Source: Streptomyces sp. B1I3
GTDB lineage: Bacteria; Actinomycetota; Actinomycetes; Streptomycetales; Streptomycetaceae
Direction: 5' to 3'
Length of the DNA: 64,000 bases
NCBI RefSeq assembly: GCF_030816615.1
Contig: NZ_JAUSYD010000001.1
Span: 5,974,501-6,038,500, forward strand
In this document: in pieces, positions 7,563 through 17,120 of the stretch
Position numbering within the stretch: position 1 is the first letter of the stretch
How the letters are laid out: every line of letters starts with the position of its first letter
The notes under the pieces: model-generated
Database searches by the model: none
What the model was told of the DNA's origin: nothing
What the model saw: only the letters and a program-made list of their open reading frames with translations
Position numbers and translations under genes: made by a program

Positions 7563-10500
7563 ATGCGTTCCGACGCCTGGTCGCCCATGGACGGTCGCCC
7601 CGTTCAGCAGGGGATGTACGACCCCCGTAACGAGCACGACGCCTGTGGCGTCGGGTTCGTGGCCACTCTGACCGGTGTGGCCAGCCATGAGCTGGTCGAG
7701 CAGGCGCTGACCGTACTGCGCAACCTCGAACACCGCGGCGCCACCGGATCCGAGATCGACTCGGGTGACGGCGCCGGCATCCTTCTTCAGGTTCCGGACG
7801 CCTTCCTGCGCGAAGCGGTCACGTTCGAGCTCCCCGAGGCCGGCACGTACGCCGTCGGCATCGCCTTCCTGCCCGCGGACGAGTCGACCCAGTCCGTCCG
7901 GCAGATCGAGAAGATCGCCGCCGAAGAGGGCCTCGACGTCCTCGGCTGGCGTCAGGTCCCGGTCACCCCGGACATCCTCGGCAACGGCGCCCGCGCCACC
8001 ATGCCCGAGTTCCGCCAGCTCGTCGTCGCCGACGGCACGAGCAGCGGCATCGCGCTGGACCGCAAGGCGTTCGTCCTGCGCAAGCGCGCCGAGCGTGAGG
8101 CCGGGGTGTACTTCCCGTCGCTCTCCGCGCGCACGATCGTCTACAAGGGCATGCTCACCACCGGGCAGCTGGAGCCGTTCTTCCCGGACCTCTCCGACCC
8201 CCGTTTCGCCACCACGGTCGCGCTGGTCCACTCCCGCTTCTCCACCAACACCTTCCCGAGCTGGCCGCTCGCACACCCGTACCGCTTCGTCGCGCACAAC
8301 GGCGAGATCAACACGGTCAAGGGCAACCGCAACTGGATGAAGGCCCGGGAGTCCCAGCTCGCCTCGAGCCTCTTCGGCGAGGCGCAGCTCGACCGGATCT
8401 TCCCGGTCTGCACCCCGGACGCCTCGGACTCGGCCTCCTTCGACGAGGTACTGGAACTGCTCCACCTCGGCGGGCGCTCCCTTCCGCACTCGGTGCTGAT
8501 GATGGTGCCAGAGGCCTGGGAGAACCACGCCTCCATGGACCCGGCCCGGCGCGCCTTCTACCAGTACCACTCCACGATGATGGAGCCCTGGGACGGCCCG
8601 GCCTGCGTCACCTTCACCGACGGCACCCAGGTCGGCGCGGTCCTCGACCGCAACGGCCTGCGCCCCGGCCGCTACTGGGTCACCGACGACGGCCTCGTCG
8701 TCCTCTCCTCCGAGGTCGGCGTCCTGGACATCGACCCGGCCAAGGTCGTCCGCAAGGGACGCCTCCAGCCCGGCAAGATGTTCCTCGTCGACACCGCCGA
8801 GCACCGCATCATCGAGGACGACGAGATCAAGGCGTCCCTGGCCGCCGAGAACCCGTACGAGGAGTGGCTGGAAACCGGCGAGATCGAACTCGAGGACCTC
8901 CCCGAGCGCGAGCACATCGTCCACACCCACGCCTCCGTCACGCGCCGCCAGCAGACCTTCGGATACACCGAGGAAGAGCTCCGCGTCCTCGTCGCCCCGA
9001 TGGCCCGCACCGCCGGCGAGCCCCTCGGCTCCATGGGCACCGACTCACCGATCGCCGCGCTCTCCGAGCGCCCCCGGCTGCTCTTCGACTACTTCACCCA
9101 GCTGTTCGCCCAGGTCACCAACCCGCCGCTGGACGCCATCCGCGAGGAGCTCGTCACCTCGCTGCGCTCCACGCTCGGCCCCCAGGGCAACATCCTGGAG
9201 CCGACCGCGGCGACCTGCCGCAACGTCGCGCTGCCCTTCCCGGTCATCGACAACGACGAGCTGGCCAAGCTCATACACATCAACGCCGACGGCGACATGC
9301 CGGGCATGAAGGCCGCCACCCTGGCCGGCCTCTACCGGGTCGGCGGCGGCGGTGAGGCCCTGGCCGCCCGCATCGAGCAGATCTGCACCGAGGTCGACGC
9401 CGCCATAGAGGACGGCGCCCGCCTGATCGTGCTGTCCGACCGGCACTCCGACGCCGAGCACGCGCCGATCCCCTCGCTGCTGCTCACCTCGGCCGTCCAC
9501 CACCACCTCATCCGCACCAAGCAGCGCACCCAGGTGGGCCTGCTGGTCGAGGCCGGTGACGTCCGCGAGGTCCACCACGTCGCCCTGCTCATCGGCTACG
9601 GCGCCGCCGCCGTCAACCCGTACCTGGCGATGGAGTCCGTCGAGGACCTCGTCCGCGCCGGCACGTTCATCGAGGGCATCGAGCCCGAGCAGGCCATCCG
9701 CAACCTCATCTACGCCCTCGGCAAGGGCGTCCTGAAGGTCATGTCCAAGATGGGCATCTCGACCGTCGCCTCCTACCGCGGCGCCCAGGTCTTCGAGGCC
9801 GTCGGCCTGGACGAGGCCTTCGTCGCGCAGTACTTCAACGGCACCGCCACCAAGATCGGCGGCGCCGGACTCGACGTCGTCGCCAAGGAGGTCGCCGCCC
9901 GTCACGCCAAGGCGTACCCCGCCTCCGGGATCTCCGCATCGCACCGCGCGCTGGAGATCGGCGGCGAGTACCAGTGGCGTCGCGAGGGCGAGCCGCACCT
10001 GTTCGACCCCGAGACGGTCTTCCGGCTCCAGCACGCCACCCGCAACCGCCGGTACGACATCTTCAAGAAGTACACCGGCCGGGTGAACGAGCAGTCCGAG
10101 CGCCTCATGACGCTCCGCGGTCTGTTCGGCTTCAGGTCGGGCCGCGAGCCGATCTCCATCGACGAGGTCGAGTCCGTCTCCGACATCGTCAAGCGCTTCT
10201 CCACCGGCGCCATGTCGTACGGCTCCATCTCCCAGGAGGCGCACGAGACCCTCGCCATCGCCATGAACCAGCTGGGCGGCAAGTCCAACACCGGTGAGGG
10301 CGGCGAGGACGCGGACCGGCTGTACGACCCGGCACGCCGCTCCTCCATCAAGCAGGTCGCCTCCGGCCGCTTCGGTGTGACCAGCGAGTACCTGGTCAAC
10401 GCGGACGACATCCAGATCAAGATGGCGCAGGGCGCCAAGCCCGGCGAGGGCGGCCAGCTGCCCGGCCACAAGGTCTACCCGTGGGTCGCCAAGACCCGGC

Positions 10501-12122
10501 ACTCCACCCCGGGTGTCGGCCTGATCTCGCCCCCGCCGCACCACGACATCTACTCCATCGAGGACCTGGCTCAGCTGATCCACGACCTCAAGAACGCCAA
10601 CCCGGCGGCCCGCATCCACGTGAAGCTGGTCTCCGAGGTCGGCGTCGGAACGGTCGCCGCGGGCGTCTCCAAGGCCCACGCGGACGTCGTCCTCATCTCC
10701 GGCCACGACGGCGGCACGGGCGCGTCCCCGCTCACCTCGCTCAAGCACGCGGGCGGCCCCTGGGAGCTCGGCCTCGCCGAGACCCAGCAGACCCTGCTGC
10801 TCAACGGCCTGCGTGACCGGATCGTCGTCCAGACCGACGGCCAGCTCAAGACCGGCCGCGACGTCGTCATCGCCGCGCTGCTGGGCGCCGAGGAGTTCGG
10901 TTTCGCGACCGCGCCGCTCGTCGTCTCCGGCTGCGTCATGATGCGCGTCTGCCACCTCGACACCTGCCCGGTCGGCATCGCCACCCAGAACCCGGTCCTG
11001 CGCGACCGGTTCTCCGGCAAGGCCGAATACATCGTCAACTTCTTCGAGTTCATCGCCGAAGAGGTCCGCGAGATCCTCGCCGAGCTCGGCTTCCGCACCA
11101 TCGAGGAGGCCGTCGGCCACGCCGAACTCCTCGACACGGACCGGGCCATCACGCACTGGAAGGCACAGGGCCTCGACCTCGCGCCCCTCTTCCACGTGCC
11201 CGAGCTGGCCGAGGGCGCGGTGCGCCACCAGATCGCCGAACAGGACCACGGCCTGGCCAAGGCCCTCGACAACGAGCTGATCAAGCTCGCCGCCGACGCC
11301 CTCGGCGCCGACAGCGCCGAGACCGCCCAGCCCGTCCGGGCCCAGATCGCGATCCGCAACATCAACCGCACCGTCGGCACCATGCTCGGCCACGAGGTGA
11401 CCAAGAAGTTCGGTGGTGCGGGCCTGCCCGACGACACCATCGACATCACCTTCACGGGCTCCGCGGGCCAGTCCTTCGGAGCGTTCCTACCGCGCGGTGT
11501 CACCCTGCGCCTGGAGGGTGACGCCAACGACTACGTCGGCAAGGGCCTGTCCGGCGGCCGTGTCGTCGTCCGCCCGGACCGCGGGGCCGACCACCTCGCC
11601 GAGTACTCCACCATCGCGGGCAACACCATCGCCTACGGTGCGACCGGCGGCGAGCTCTTCCTCCGCGGCCGGACCGGAGAGCGCTTCTGCGTCCGCAACT
11701 CCGGTGCCACCGTCGTCTCCGAGGGCGTGGGCGACCACGGCTGCGAATACATGACCGGCGGTCACGCGGTCGTCCTCGGCGAGACCGGACGCAACTTCGC
11801 CGCAGGCATGTCGGGGGGCATCGCGTACGTCATCGACCTGGACCCCGACAACGTCAACACCGGCAACCTCGGTGCCGTCGAGGCGCTCGACGAGGTCGAC
11901 GAGCAGTGGCTGCACGACGTCGTGCGCCGCCACCAGGAGGAGACCGGTTCCACGGTCGCCGAGAAGCTGCTTGCCGACTGGGACACCGCGGTGGCCCGGT
12001 TCCGCAAGATCATCCCGTCCACCTACAAGGCAGTGCTCGCCGCCAAGGACGCCGCTGAGCTCGCCGGTCTCTCCGAGCAGGAGACCACCGAGAAGATGAT
12101 GGAGGCGGCGACCAATGGCTGA
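7563..12122 (+). CDS. gltB: Glutamate synthase (NADPH) large subunit
   Basis: 1519 residues, full length for bacterial GOGAT alpha. It converts glutamine plus 2-oxoglutarate to two glutamates with GltD. A short propeptide (about residues 1-27) precedes Cys28 in HDACGVGF; after cleavage this Cys is the N-terminal nucleophile of the class II glutaminase domain. The FMN-binding synthase domain follows (KPGEGGQLPGHKVYPWVAKT region), with the 3Fe-4S cysteines at 1124, 1130 and 1135 (CVMMRVCHLDTC), and a C-terminal beta-helix (GXXGXXG) domain. Start ATG has GGGAGA upstream. Its last 8 bases overlap gltD (ATGGCTGA), so the subunits are translationally coupled. GlnR-like sites in the leader suggest nitrogen control. 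Confidence 0.97.
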   Translation: MRSDAWSPMDGRPVQQGMYDPRNEHDACGVGFVATLTGVASHELVEQALTVLRNLEHRGATGSEIDSGDGAGILLQVPDAFLREAVTFELPEAGTYAVGIAFLPADESTQSVRQIEKIAAEEGLDVLGWRQVPVTPDILGNGARATMPEFRQLVVADGTSSGIALDRKAFVLRKRAEREAGVYFPSLSARTIVYKGMLTTGQLEPFFPDLSDPRFATTVALVHSRFSTNTFPSWPLAHPYRFVAHNGEINTVKGNRNWMKARESQLASSLFGEAQLDRIFPVCTPDASDSASFDEVLELLHLGGRSLPHSVLMMVPEAWENHASMDPARRAFYQYHSTMMEPWDGPACVTFTDGTQVGAVLDRNGLRPGRYWVTDDGLVVLSSEVGVLDIDPAKVVRKGRLQPGKMFLVDTAEHRIIEDDEIKASLAAENPYEEWLETGEIELEDLPEREHIVHTHASVTRRQQTFGYTEEELRVLVAPMARTAGEPLGSMGTDSPIAALSERPRLLFDYFTQLFAQVTNPPLDAIREELVTSLRSTLGPQGNILEPTAATCRNVALPFPVIDNDELAKLIHINADGDMPGMKAATLAGLYRVGGGGEALAARIEQICTEVDAAIEDGARLIVLSDRHSDAEHAPIPSLLLTSAVHHHLIRTKQRTQVGLLVEAGDVREVHHVALLIGYGAAAVNPYLAMESVEDLVRAGTFIEGIEPEQAIRNLIYALGKGVLKVMSKMGISTVASYRGAQVFEAVGLDEAFVAQYFNGTATKIGGAGLDVVAKEVAARHAKAYPASGISASHRALEIGGEYQWRREGEPHLFDPETVFRLQHATRNRRYDIFKKYTGRVNEQSERLMTLRGLFGFRSGREPISIDEVESVSDIVKRFSTGAMSYGSISQEAHETLAIAMNQLGGKSNTGEGGEDADRLYDPARRSSIKQVASGRFGVTSEYLVNADDIQIKMAQGAKPGEGGQLPGHKVYPWVAKTRHSTPGVGLISPPPHHDIYSIEDLAQLIHDLKNANPAARIHVKLVSEVGVGTVAAGVSKAHADVVLISGHDGGTGASPLTSLKHAGGPWELGLAETQQTLLLNGLRDRIVVQTDGQLKTGRDVVIAALLGAEEFGFATAPLVVSGCVMMRVCHLDTCPVGIATQNPVLRDRFSGKAEYIVNFFEFIAEEVREILAELGFRTIEEAVGHAELLDTDRAITHWKAQGLDLAPLFHVPELAEGAVRHQIAEQDHGLAKALDNELIKLAADALGADSAETAQPVRAQIAIRNINRTVGTMLGHEVTKKFGGAGLPDDTIDITFTGSAGQSFGAFLPRGVTLRLEGDANDYVGKGLSGGRVVVRPDRGADHLAEYSTIAGNTIAYGATGGELFLRGRTGERFCVRNSGATVVSEGVGDHGCEYMTGGHAVVLGETGRNFAAGMSGGIAYVIDLDPDNVNTGNLGAVEALDEVDEQWLHDVVRRHQEETGSTVAEKLLADWDTAVARFRKIIPSTYKAVLAAKDAAELAGLSEQETTEKMMEAATNG

Positions 12123-13575
12123 CCCCAAGGGCTTCCTGACCACCGGACGCGAGGTCGCCAGGACCCGTCCCGTCGGCGAGCGCGTCAAGGACTGGAACGA
12201 GGTCTACGTTCCCGGTTCGCTGCTGCCGATCATCAGCAAGCAGGCCGGCCGCTGCATGGACTGCGGCATCCCGTTCTGCCACAACGGCTGTCCGCTCGGA
12301 AACCTCATCCCCGAGTGGAACGACTACGCCTACCGCGAGGACTGGTCCGCCGCGTCCGAGCGCCTGCACGCCACGAACAACTTCCCGGAGTTCACCGGGC
12401 GGCTGTGCCCGGCTCCCTGCGAGTCGGCGTGCGTGCTCGGCATCAACCAGCCGGCCGTCACCATCAAGAACGTCGAAGTCTCCATCATCGACAAGGCCTG
12501 GGACAGCGGCGACGTCACCCCGCAGCCGCCCGAGCGCCTCTCCGGCAAGACCGTCGCCGTCATCGGCTCCGGCCCGGCCGGACTGGCCGCCGCCCAGCAG
12601 CTGACCCGGGCCGGCCACACGGTCGTCGTCTACGAGCGTGCCGACCGCATCGGCGGCCTGCTGCGCTACGGGATCCCCGAGTTCAAGATGGAGAAGTCGC
12701 ACATCAACCGCCGCATCGAGCAGATGCGCGCGGAAGGCACCAAGTTCCGCACGGAGACCGAGATCGGCCGTGACATCGACGCCGCGAAGCTGCGCCGCCG
12801 TTACGACTCGATCGTCATCGCCGCCGGAGCCACCGTCTCCCGCGACCTGCCCGTCCCGGGCCGCGAGCTGAACGGCGTGCACTTCGCGATGGAGTACCTC
12901 CCGCTCGCCAACAAGGTGCAGGAGGGCGACCTGACGGTCTCCCCGATCACCGCCGAGGGCAAGCACGTCGTCGTCATCGGCGGCGGCGACACCGGTGCCG
13001 ACTGCGTCGGCACCGCCCACCGGCAGGGAGCGGCCTCCGTCACCCAGCTGGAGATCATGCCGAAGCCGGGCGAGGACCGTAACGCCAACCAGCCCTGGCC
13101 GACCTTCCCCATGCTCTACAAGGTCACCTCCGCGCACGAGGAGGGCGGCGAGCGGCTCTACTCCGTCTCGACCACCCACTTCGAGGGGGACGAGGACGGC
13201 AACGTCCAGTCGCTGCACCTGATCGAGGTGGAGTTCAAGGACGGCAAGCTGGAGCAGAAGGCCGGCACCGAGCGCGTCATCCCGGCGCAGCTCGTCACCC
13301 TGGCCATGGGCTTCACCGGCACCGACCAGGCCAACGGCCTCGTCCAGCAGTTCGGCCTCGAACTCGACGAGCGCGGTAACATCGCCCGTGACGAGGACTA
13401 CGCGACCAACGTCGACGGCGTCTACGTCGCCGGTGACGCGGGCCGTGGCCAGTCCCTCATCGTGTGGGCCATCGCCGAGGGCCGCTCCGCGGCACGTGGC
13501 GTGGACCGCTTCCTCACCGGAGCCAGCGCGCTGCCGGCCCCGATCCGCCCGACGGACCGTTCACTGATGGTCTGA
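12115..13575 (+). CDS. gltD: Glutamate synthase small subunit
   Basis: 486 residues, the NADPH-oxidising beta subunit that feeds electrons to GltB. N-terminal cysteines for iron-sulphur centres are at 47, 50, 55 and 59 (CMDCGIPFCHNGC) and 98, 102, 106 (CPAPCESAC). An FAD-binding GSGPAGLAAA motif follows, then the NADPH-binding GGGDTGADCVG motif and a C-terminal VAGDAGRGQSL segment closing the FAD site. Length and motif order are normal. The start lies inside the gltB stop region (8-base overlap) and a hairpin terminator follows at 13623-13659. Confidence 0.97.
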   Translation: MADPKGFLTTGREVARTRPVGERVKDWNEVYVPGSLLPIISKQAGRCMDCGIPFCHNGCPLGNLIPEWNDYAYREDWSAASERLHATNNFPEFTGRLCPAPCESACVLGINQPAVTIKNVEVSIIDKAWDSGDVTPQPPERLSGKTVAVIGSGPAGLAAAQQLTRAGHTVVVYERADRIGGLLRYGIPEFKMEKSHINRRIEQMRAEGTKFRTETEIGRDIDAAKLRRRYDSIVIAAGATVSRDLPVPGRELNGVHFAMEYLPLANKVQEGDLTVSPITAEGKHVVVIGGGDTGADCVGTAHRQGAASVTQLEIMPKPGEDRNANQPWPTFPMLYKVTSAHEEGGERLYSVSTTHFEGDEDGNVQSLHLIEVEFKDGKLEQKAGTERVIPAQLVTLAMGFTGTDQANGLVQQFGLELDERGNIARDEDYATNVDGVYVAGDAGRGQSLIVWAIAEGRSAARGVDRFLTGASALPAPIRPTDRSLMV

Positions 13576-13622
13576 TCACGGCACACGGACGTCCCGTACA
13601 ACGGCGTACGGAACTGAACACG

Positions 13623-13659
13623 GCGCCCGCCCAGTCCCCGACCGGACCAGGGCGGGCGC
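13623..13659. terminator. Hairpin after gltD
   Basis: GCGCCCGCCC (13623-13632) pairs perfectly with GGGCGGGCGC (13650-13659) around a 17-base loop. It lies between the converging gltD and rhomboid genes and lacks a clear T-run, as usual for GC-rich actinomycete terminators. Confidence 0.6.
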
Positions 13660-13713
13660 TGTGGCGTGTCCGCGGTGGCCTCGGAGCCCCGGCCCGGTGC
13701 GGTCGGGCGTCCC

Positions 13714-14628
13714 TCAGGCGGCACCGGTCAGGGACGCCGTCCGCATGACCACCACCACGGCCAGCAGCCCGACCAGGACCGCCCCGCCGGCCAGCTGCAT
13801 CGCGGAGGTCCGCAGCCTCGCCGGGGCGTAGGCGAGCCCGTAGGTCACCAGGCCACCCGTCAGGAGGCCGCCGAGGTGGCCCTCCCACGAGGTGAACGCG
13901 GCGGAGAGGACCATCCAGAGCAGGAAGCCGGCCATGAAGCGGTTGACCGCCTGCATGTCCCGGCCCAGGCGCCGGTTGATGACGTAGAAGGAAGCGGCCA
14001 TCCCGAAGACCGCCCCGGACGCCCCGACCGCGGTGGTCTCCGGCGAGACCAGGTAGACCAGCACCGAACCGCCCACCGCGGACAGCAGGTACAGCGCCAG
14101 GTAACGCGCCCGGCCGAGTTGGCCCTCGACGACGCGGCCCACGTTCCACAGGGCGAGCATGTTGAAGACGAGATGCATCACCCCGAACGACGAGTCGGGC
14201 GGCAGATGCAGGAAGGCACCGGTCACCAGCCTGTACCACTCGCCGCCGGCCACCCCGATCAGGTCGAAGCCGGGGAACGTCTCCCCCTGGTAGTAGTACT
14301 GCCCGCCCGCCGGATCGACCAGCACCGCACCGAGCATCCCGAACCGGTCCACCGTTTCGGACCGCACCACCTCGACGACGTACGCGAGGACGTTGAGCGC
14401 CATCAGCGCGTACGTGACCACGGGGGCCGCGGCCATCGGCACCGCGCCGCCGAACAGGGAGCGGGCCTGACGGACCGAACGGTGCCCCTCCCGCACGCAC
14501 TCCACGCAGTGATGGCCGACCGCGGCCTCGCGCATGCAGTCCGGGCAGATGTAGCGGTCGCAGCGCGTGCAGCGCACGTACGTCTCGTACGACGGGTGGC
14601 GGAAACAGGCGGTAGGGGCGGCCTCCAT
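13714..14628 (-). CDS. Rhomboid family intramembrane serine protease with N-terminal zinc finger
   Basis: 304 residues. The N-terminus (8-44) is a Cys/His-rich zinc-binding module (C8, H11, C20, C23, C28, C31, H39/H40, C41, C44), followed by about six membrane helices. Rhomboid catalytic elements are Ser204 in GASG and His251 in EGHLGG, with Asn156 in HLVFNM as the oxyanion residue. It should cleave membrane proteins within the bilayer. The ATG at 14628 is set by AAGGAG seven bases upstream. The zinc finger plus rhomboid architecture is common in actinobacteria; substrates are unknown. It is convergent with gltD. Confidence 0.9.
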   Translation of the reverse strand: MEAAPTACFRHPSYETYVRCTRCDRYICPDCMREAAVGHHCVECVREGHRSVRQARSLFGGAVPMAAAPVVTYALMALNVLAYVVEVVRSETVDRFGMLGAVLVDPAGGQYYYQGETFPGFDLIGVAGGEWYRLVTGAFLHLPPDSSFGVMHLVFNMLALWNVGRVVEGQLGRARYLALYLLSAVGGSVLVYLVSPETTAVGASGAVFGMAASFYVINRRLGRDMQAVNRFMAGFLLWMVLSAAFTSWEGHLGGLLTGGLVTYGLAYAPARLRTSAMQLAGGAVLVGLLAVVVVMRTASLTGAA

Positions 14629-14829
14629 GGCCGGCTCCTTCGTTCGTGGACGGAGAGGAGGGGCCGCCGGGGCGGCGGCGCTCAAGATAGCGAACGTCCG
14701 GGGGGAGCCGGGCTCCGGGGGCCACAGGTGCCTTAAGCTCTGAAGTCCCGCCACCGGGGACGCAGTCGACGGCACGCCCGGCGACGAGGTGACCCGCCCC
14801 GCCGAGAACGCCCCGGATCGGAGACCGTC

Positions 14830-15573
14830 ATGGCCGGCACGCCCGCCACCCCAGGTCCGGCCATCAGCCTGCGCAAGGTGCGGGAGACGGCGCCCGCGCT
14901 CGTCAGCCTGTACAAGAGGGCGCAGGACTCGCTGGAGAAGCACGGGATGAGCGGCGGACGGGCCGCCGTCTACCTCGTGCTCGACTACTCCGGCTCGATG
15001 CGGGAGTACTACAAGGACGGCAGCGTCCAGGCGCTGGCCGACCGGGTGCTGGGACTGTCGGCCCACCTCGACGACGACGGCCGGGTGCCCGTGATCTTCT
15101 TCTCCACCGGGATCGACGCCGTCACCGACATCGCCCTGGACGACCACCAGGGACGCATCGACACGATCGTGGCGGGCCTCGGGCACATGGGGAGGACCAG
15201 CTACCACGTGGCCATGGACGCCGTCATCGACCACTACCTCGACAGCGACCCGACCGCGCCCGCCCTCGTCGTCTTCCAGACGGACGGCGGGCCGATCAGC
15301 AAGCACGCGGCGGAACGCCATCTCTGCAAGGCGGCGAAACTGCCGCTGTTCTGGCAGTTCATCGGCTTCGGCGACAAGCGGAGCTCCCAGTTCGACTTCC
15401 TGCGCAAGCTCGACGAACTCGCCGTACCGGCCGAGCGCCCCGTCGACAACGCCGGCTTCTTCCACGCGGGACCGGACCCGCGCCGCGTCGGGGACCGTGA
15501 GCTGTACGACCGGCTGGTCGGCGAGTTCCCGCACTGGCTGGCGGCGGCGACGGCCCAGGGCATCGTCCGGTGA
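14830..15573 (+). CDS. VWA-domain protein (TerF/TerY-like)
   Basis: 247-residue cytoplasmic protein that is almost entirely one von Willebrand factor A domain. The MIDAS metal site is seen as DYSGS (52-56), with further candidates in GRTSYHVAMD and FQTDGGP. The sequence resembles the VWA part of TerF/TerY-type proteins of tellurite-resistance and stress clusters, but no terD-like gene is close by. GGAGA precedes the ATG; TAAGCT at 14734-14739 could be a -10 element. The stop overlaps the next gene by GTGA, so the two are coupled. Role unknown; a metal-dependent protein-binding function is likely. Confidence 0.8.
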   Translation: MAGTPATPGPAISLRKVRETAPALVSLYKRAQDSLEKHGMSGGRAAVYLVLDYSGSMREYYKDGSVQALADRVLGLSAHLDDDGRVPVIFFSTGIDAVTDIALDDHQGRIDTIVAGLGHMGRTSYHVAMDAVIDHYLDSDPTAPALVVFQTDGGPISKHAAERHLCKAAKLPLFWQFIGFGDKRSSQFDFLRKLDELAVPAERPVDNAGFFHAGPDPRRVGDRELYDRLVGEFPHWLAAATAQGIVR

Positions 15574-16163
15574 CCGCGCGCGTACTGCGGGCGGCCGACC
15601 GCGGGGCCACGCCCTGGCGCAACGGCGGCGGAGTCACCCGGGACATCGCGGTTGCCCCCGAAGGGGCGGCGGCCGGGGCCTTCGACTGGCGCATCAGCCT
15701 GGCCGAGGTGGCCGGCGACGGCCCGTTCTCCCTCTTCCCCGGTATCGACCGCACCCTGACCGTCGTCGAGGGCGAGGGCATGGACCTCCTGGTCGGCGGC
15801 GAACACCACATCGTCGACGAGCCGCTGTGGCCCCACGACTTCCCGGGCGACAGGGAGACCCACGGCCGCCTCCTCCACGGCCCGGTCGTCAACCTCAACG
15901 TGATGTACCGCAGGGACCGCGTGCCGGCCTCGACCGCCGTCGTCCGGGGCTCGGTCCGGCTGATCCCGCCGGACGGAGGCACGGTGGTGGCCGTCGCACT
16001 GGAGGACGGCGCGGTGTTCGAGGGCGCGGCACCCGAGGGGGCGCCCGGCGGCGGTACGGACCTCCGGCTGCTCCGCCACGACGCCGTACTGGTCACCGGC
16101 GCTCCGGCGGGCGTCCTGCGCACGCACGGCTACGCGGCGGTGGTCACCCTCCCCGGCCGGTGA
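15570..16163 (+). CDS. HutD/Ves family protein
   Basis: 197 residues, a bicupin-like protein of the HutD/Ves family. Recognisable blocks are TPWRNGGGVTRDI near the N-terminus, FDWRISLAEVAGDGPFSLFP, and DRTLTVVEGEGMDLL. HutD occurs in histidine-utilisation operons and Ves in E. coli cold response; the biochemical role is unsettled. No hut genes are nearby. The GTG at 15570 overlaps the TGA of the VWA gene (GTGA), so co-translation is expected and the pair may act together. It ends just before a convergent small gene. Confidence 0.85.
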   Translation: MTARVLRAADRGATPWRNGGGVTRDIAVAPEGAAAGAFDWRISLAEVAGDGPFSLFPGIDRTLTVVEGEGMDLLVGGEHHIVDEPLWPHDFPGDRETHGRLLHGPVVNLNVMYRRDRVPASTAVVRGSVRLIPPDGGTVVAVALEDGAVFEGAAPEGAPGGGTDLRLLRHDAVLVTGAPAGVLRTHGYAAVVTLPGR

Positions 16164-16167
16164 CCCG

Positions 16168-16458
16168 TCACGCCGCTCCCGGCAGCCAGTGGTTGTGGAC
16201 CGGCGACACGGCGGGACGCCCGGACGCCTGCGGCAGCCCCAGCCTCTCGGCGACCGGCATCATGCGCGTACCGAACGCGTCCATGGCCTCCTCGGACTCC
16301 CAGAGGTCGTAGATCTCCAGGCCCGTGTCCGTCCGCACACACACATGGGCTAGGCATCCGGCGAACGTGTCACCGGGAAGGGCGTGCAACTCGGCGTTGA
16401 GAGCGTCGTACTGCTCGGGAGTGGTACCGGACAGGACTGCGTGCATGAAGACTGCCAT
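16168..16458 (-). CDS. Small ABM-like hypothetical protein
   Basis: 96 residues. The pattern (MAVFMHAVLSGTTPEQYDAL ... IYDLWESEEAMDAF ... HNHWLPG) suggests a ferredoxin-like alpha-beta barrel of the antibiotic-biosynthesis-monooxygenase type, often a small dimeric protein. No catalytic residue can be assigned. The ATG at 16458 has GAGGAG six bases upstream. It is divergent from the PPOX-fold gene at 16611, and both could share control from the palindrome at 16579-16597. Function unknown. Confidence 0.7.
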   Translation of the reverse strand: MAVFMHAVLSGTTPEQYDALNAELHALPGDTFAGCLAHVCVRTDTGLEIYDLWESEEAMDAFGTRMMPVAERLGLPQASGRPAVSPVHNHWLPGAA

Positions 16459-16578
16459 CTGAATCTCCTCGGGCGGGGGCCCTCCCGGCCGCCGGGGCGA
16501 CGGCCTGCCCCCTCCAGCACACCACGCGCGCGAGCGGACGGCATCCGATCCGGTGACACCGCCCCGGCGCCCGGGATA

Positions 16579-16597
16579 CACGACAGAGGGTGTCGTG
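16579..16597. promoter_or_regulatory. Palindrome CACGACA-N5-TGTCGTG between divergent genes
   Basis: Perfect 7-base arms (16579-16585 and 16591-16597) around GAGGG, ending 13 bases before the ATG at 16611. Size and position are those of a repressor operator. The regulator is not known and none is encoded next to it. Confidence 0.4.
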
Positions 16598-16610
16598 ATT
16601 ACAGGGTTCC

Positions 16611-17120
16611 ATGGCACCCATGACACCGAGTTCGTGGCACGCCTTCCACGCGGCGGAACCGGCTTTCGCCGATGCCGTGCAGAAACGCTTCCAGCAGTAC
16701 AAGCACCATGTCCTGGCCACCGTCCGCGCGGACGGCTCACCCCGCGTCACCGGCCTGGAGGTGGAGTTCCGGCTCGACCACCTGTGGTTCGGCATGATGC
16801 CGAACTCCCGCAAGGCCCTGGACCTGCGGCGCGATCCACGCTTCGCCATCCAGGCCAACCCCGGTCCCGACGCGACCATGGCCGACGCGGACGTCCGGAT
16901 CTCCGGCACCGCCGTGGAGGTGACCGACGCCGGCGTCCGGGCCCGCTTCGCCGAGCAGGTCACGCCTCCTGAACCGTTCCTCCTCTTCAGTGCCGAGCCG
17001 GCCGAGGTGGTCCGCACCGGACTGGACGGCGACGACCTCGTCATCCAGGTCTGGCGCCCCGGCCACCCGCTGCGCACCCTGCGCCGGACCGGCGACGACA
17101 GCCCGCCCCGCGAGTCGTGA
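16611..17120 (+). CDS. Pyridoxamine 5'-phosphate oxidase-fold protein
   Basis: 169 residues with the split-barrel FMN-binding fold. The block HVLATVRADGSPRVTGLEVEF and the later FGMMPNSRKALDLRRDPRFAIQAN segment are typical of the broad PPOX/F420-dependent reductase group in actinobacteria. It is more likely a flavin- or F420-linked reductase than a true PdxH (inference). The start ATG has only a weak AGGG upstream; an in-frame ATG at 16620 is an alternative. It is a single gene, divergent from the ABM-like gene. Confidence 0.75.
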   Translation: MAPMTPSSWHAFHAAEPAFADAVQKRFQQYKHHVLATVRADGSPRVTGLEVEFRLDHLWFGMMPNSRKALDLRRDPRFAIQANPGPDATMADADVRISGTAVEVTDAGVRARFAEQVTPPEPFLLFSAEPAEVVRTGLDGDDLVIQVWRPGHPLRTLRRTGDDSPPRES

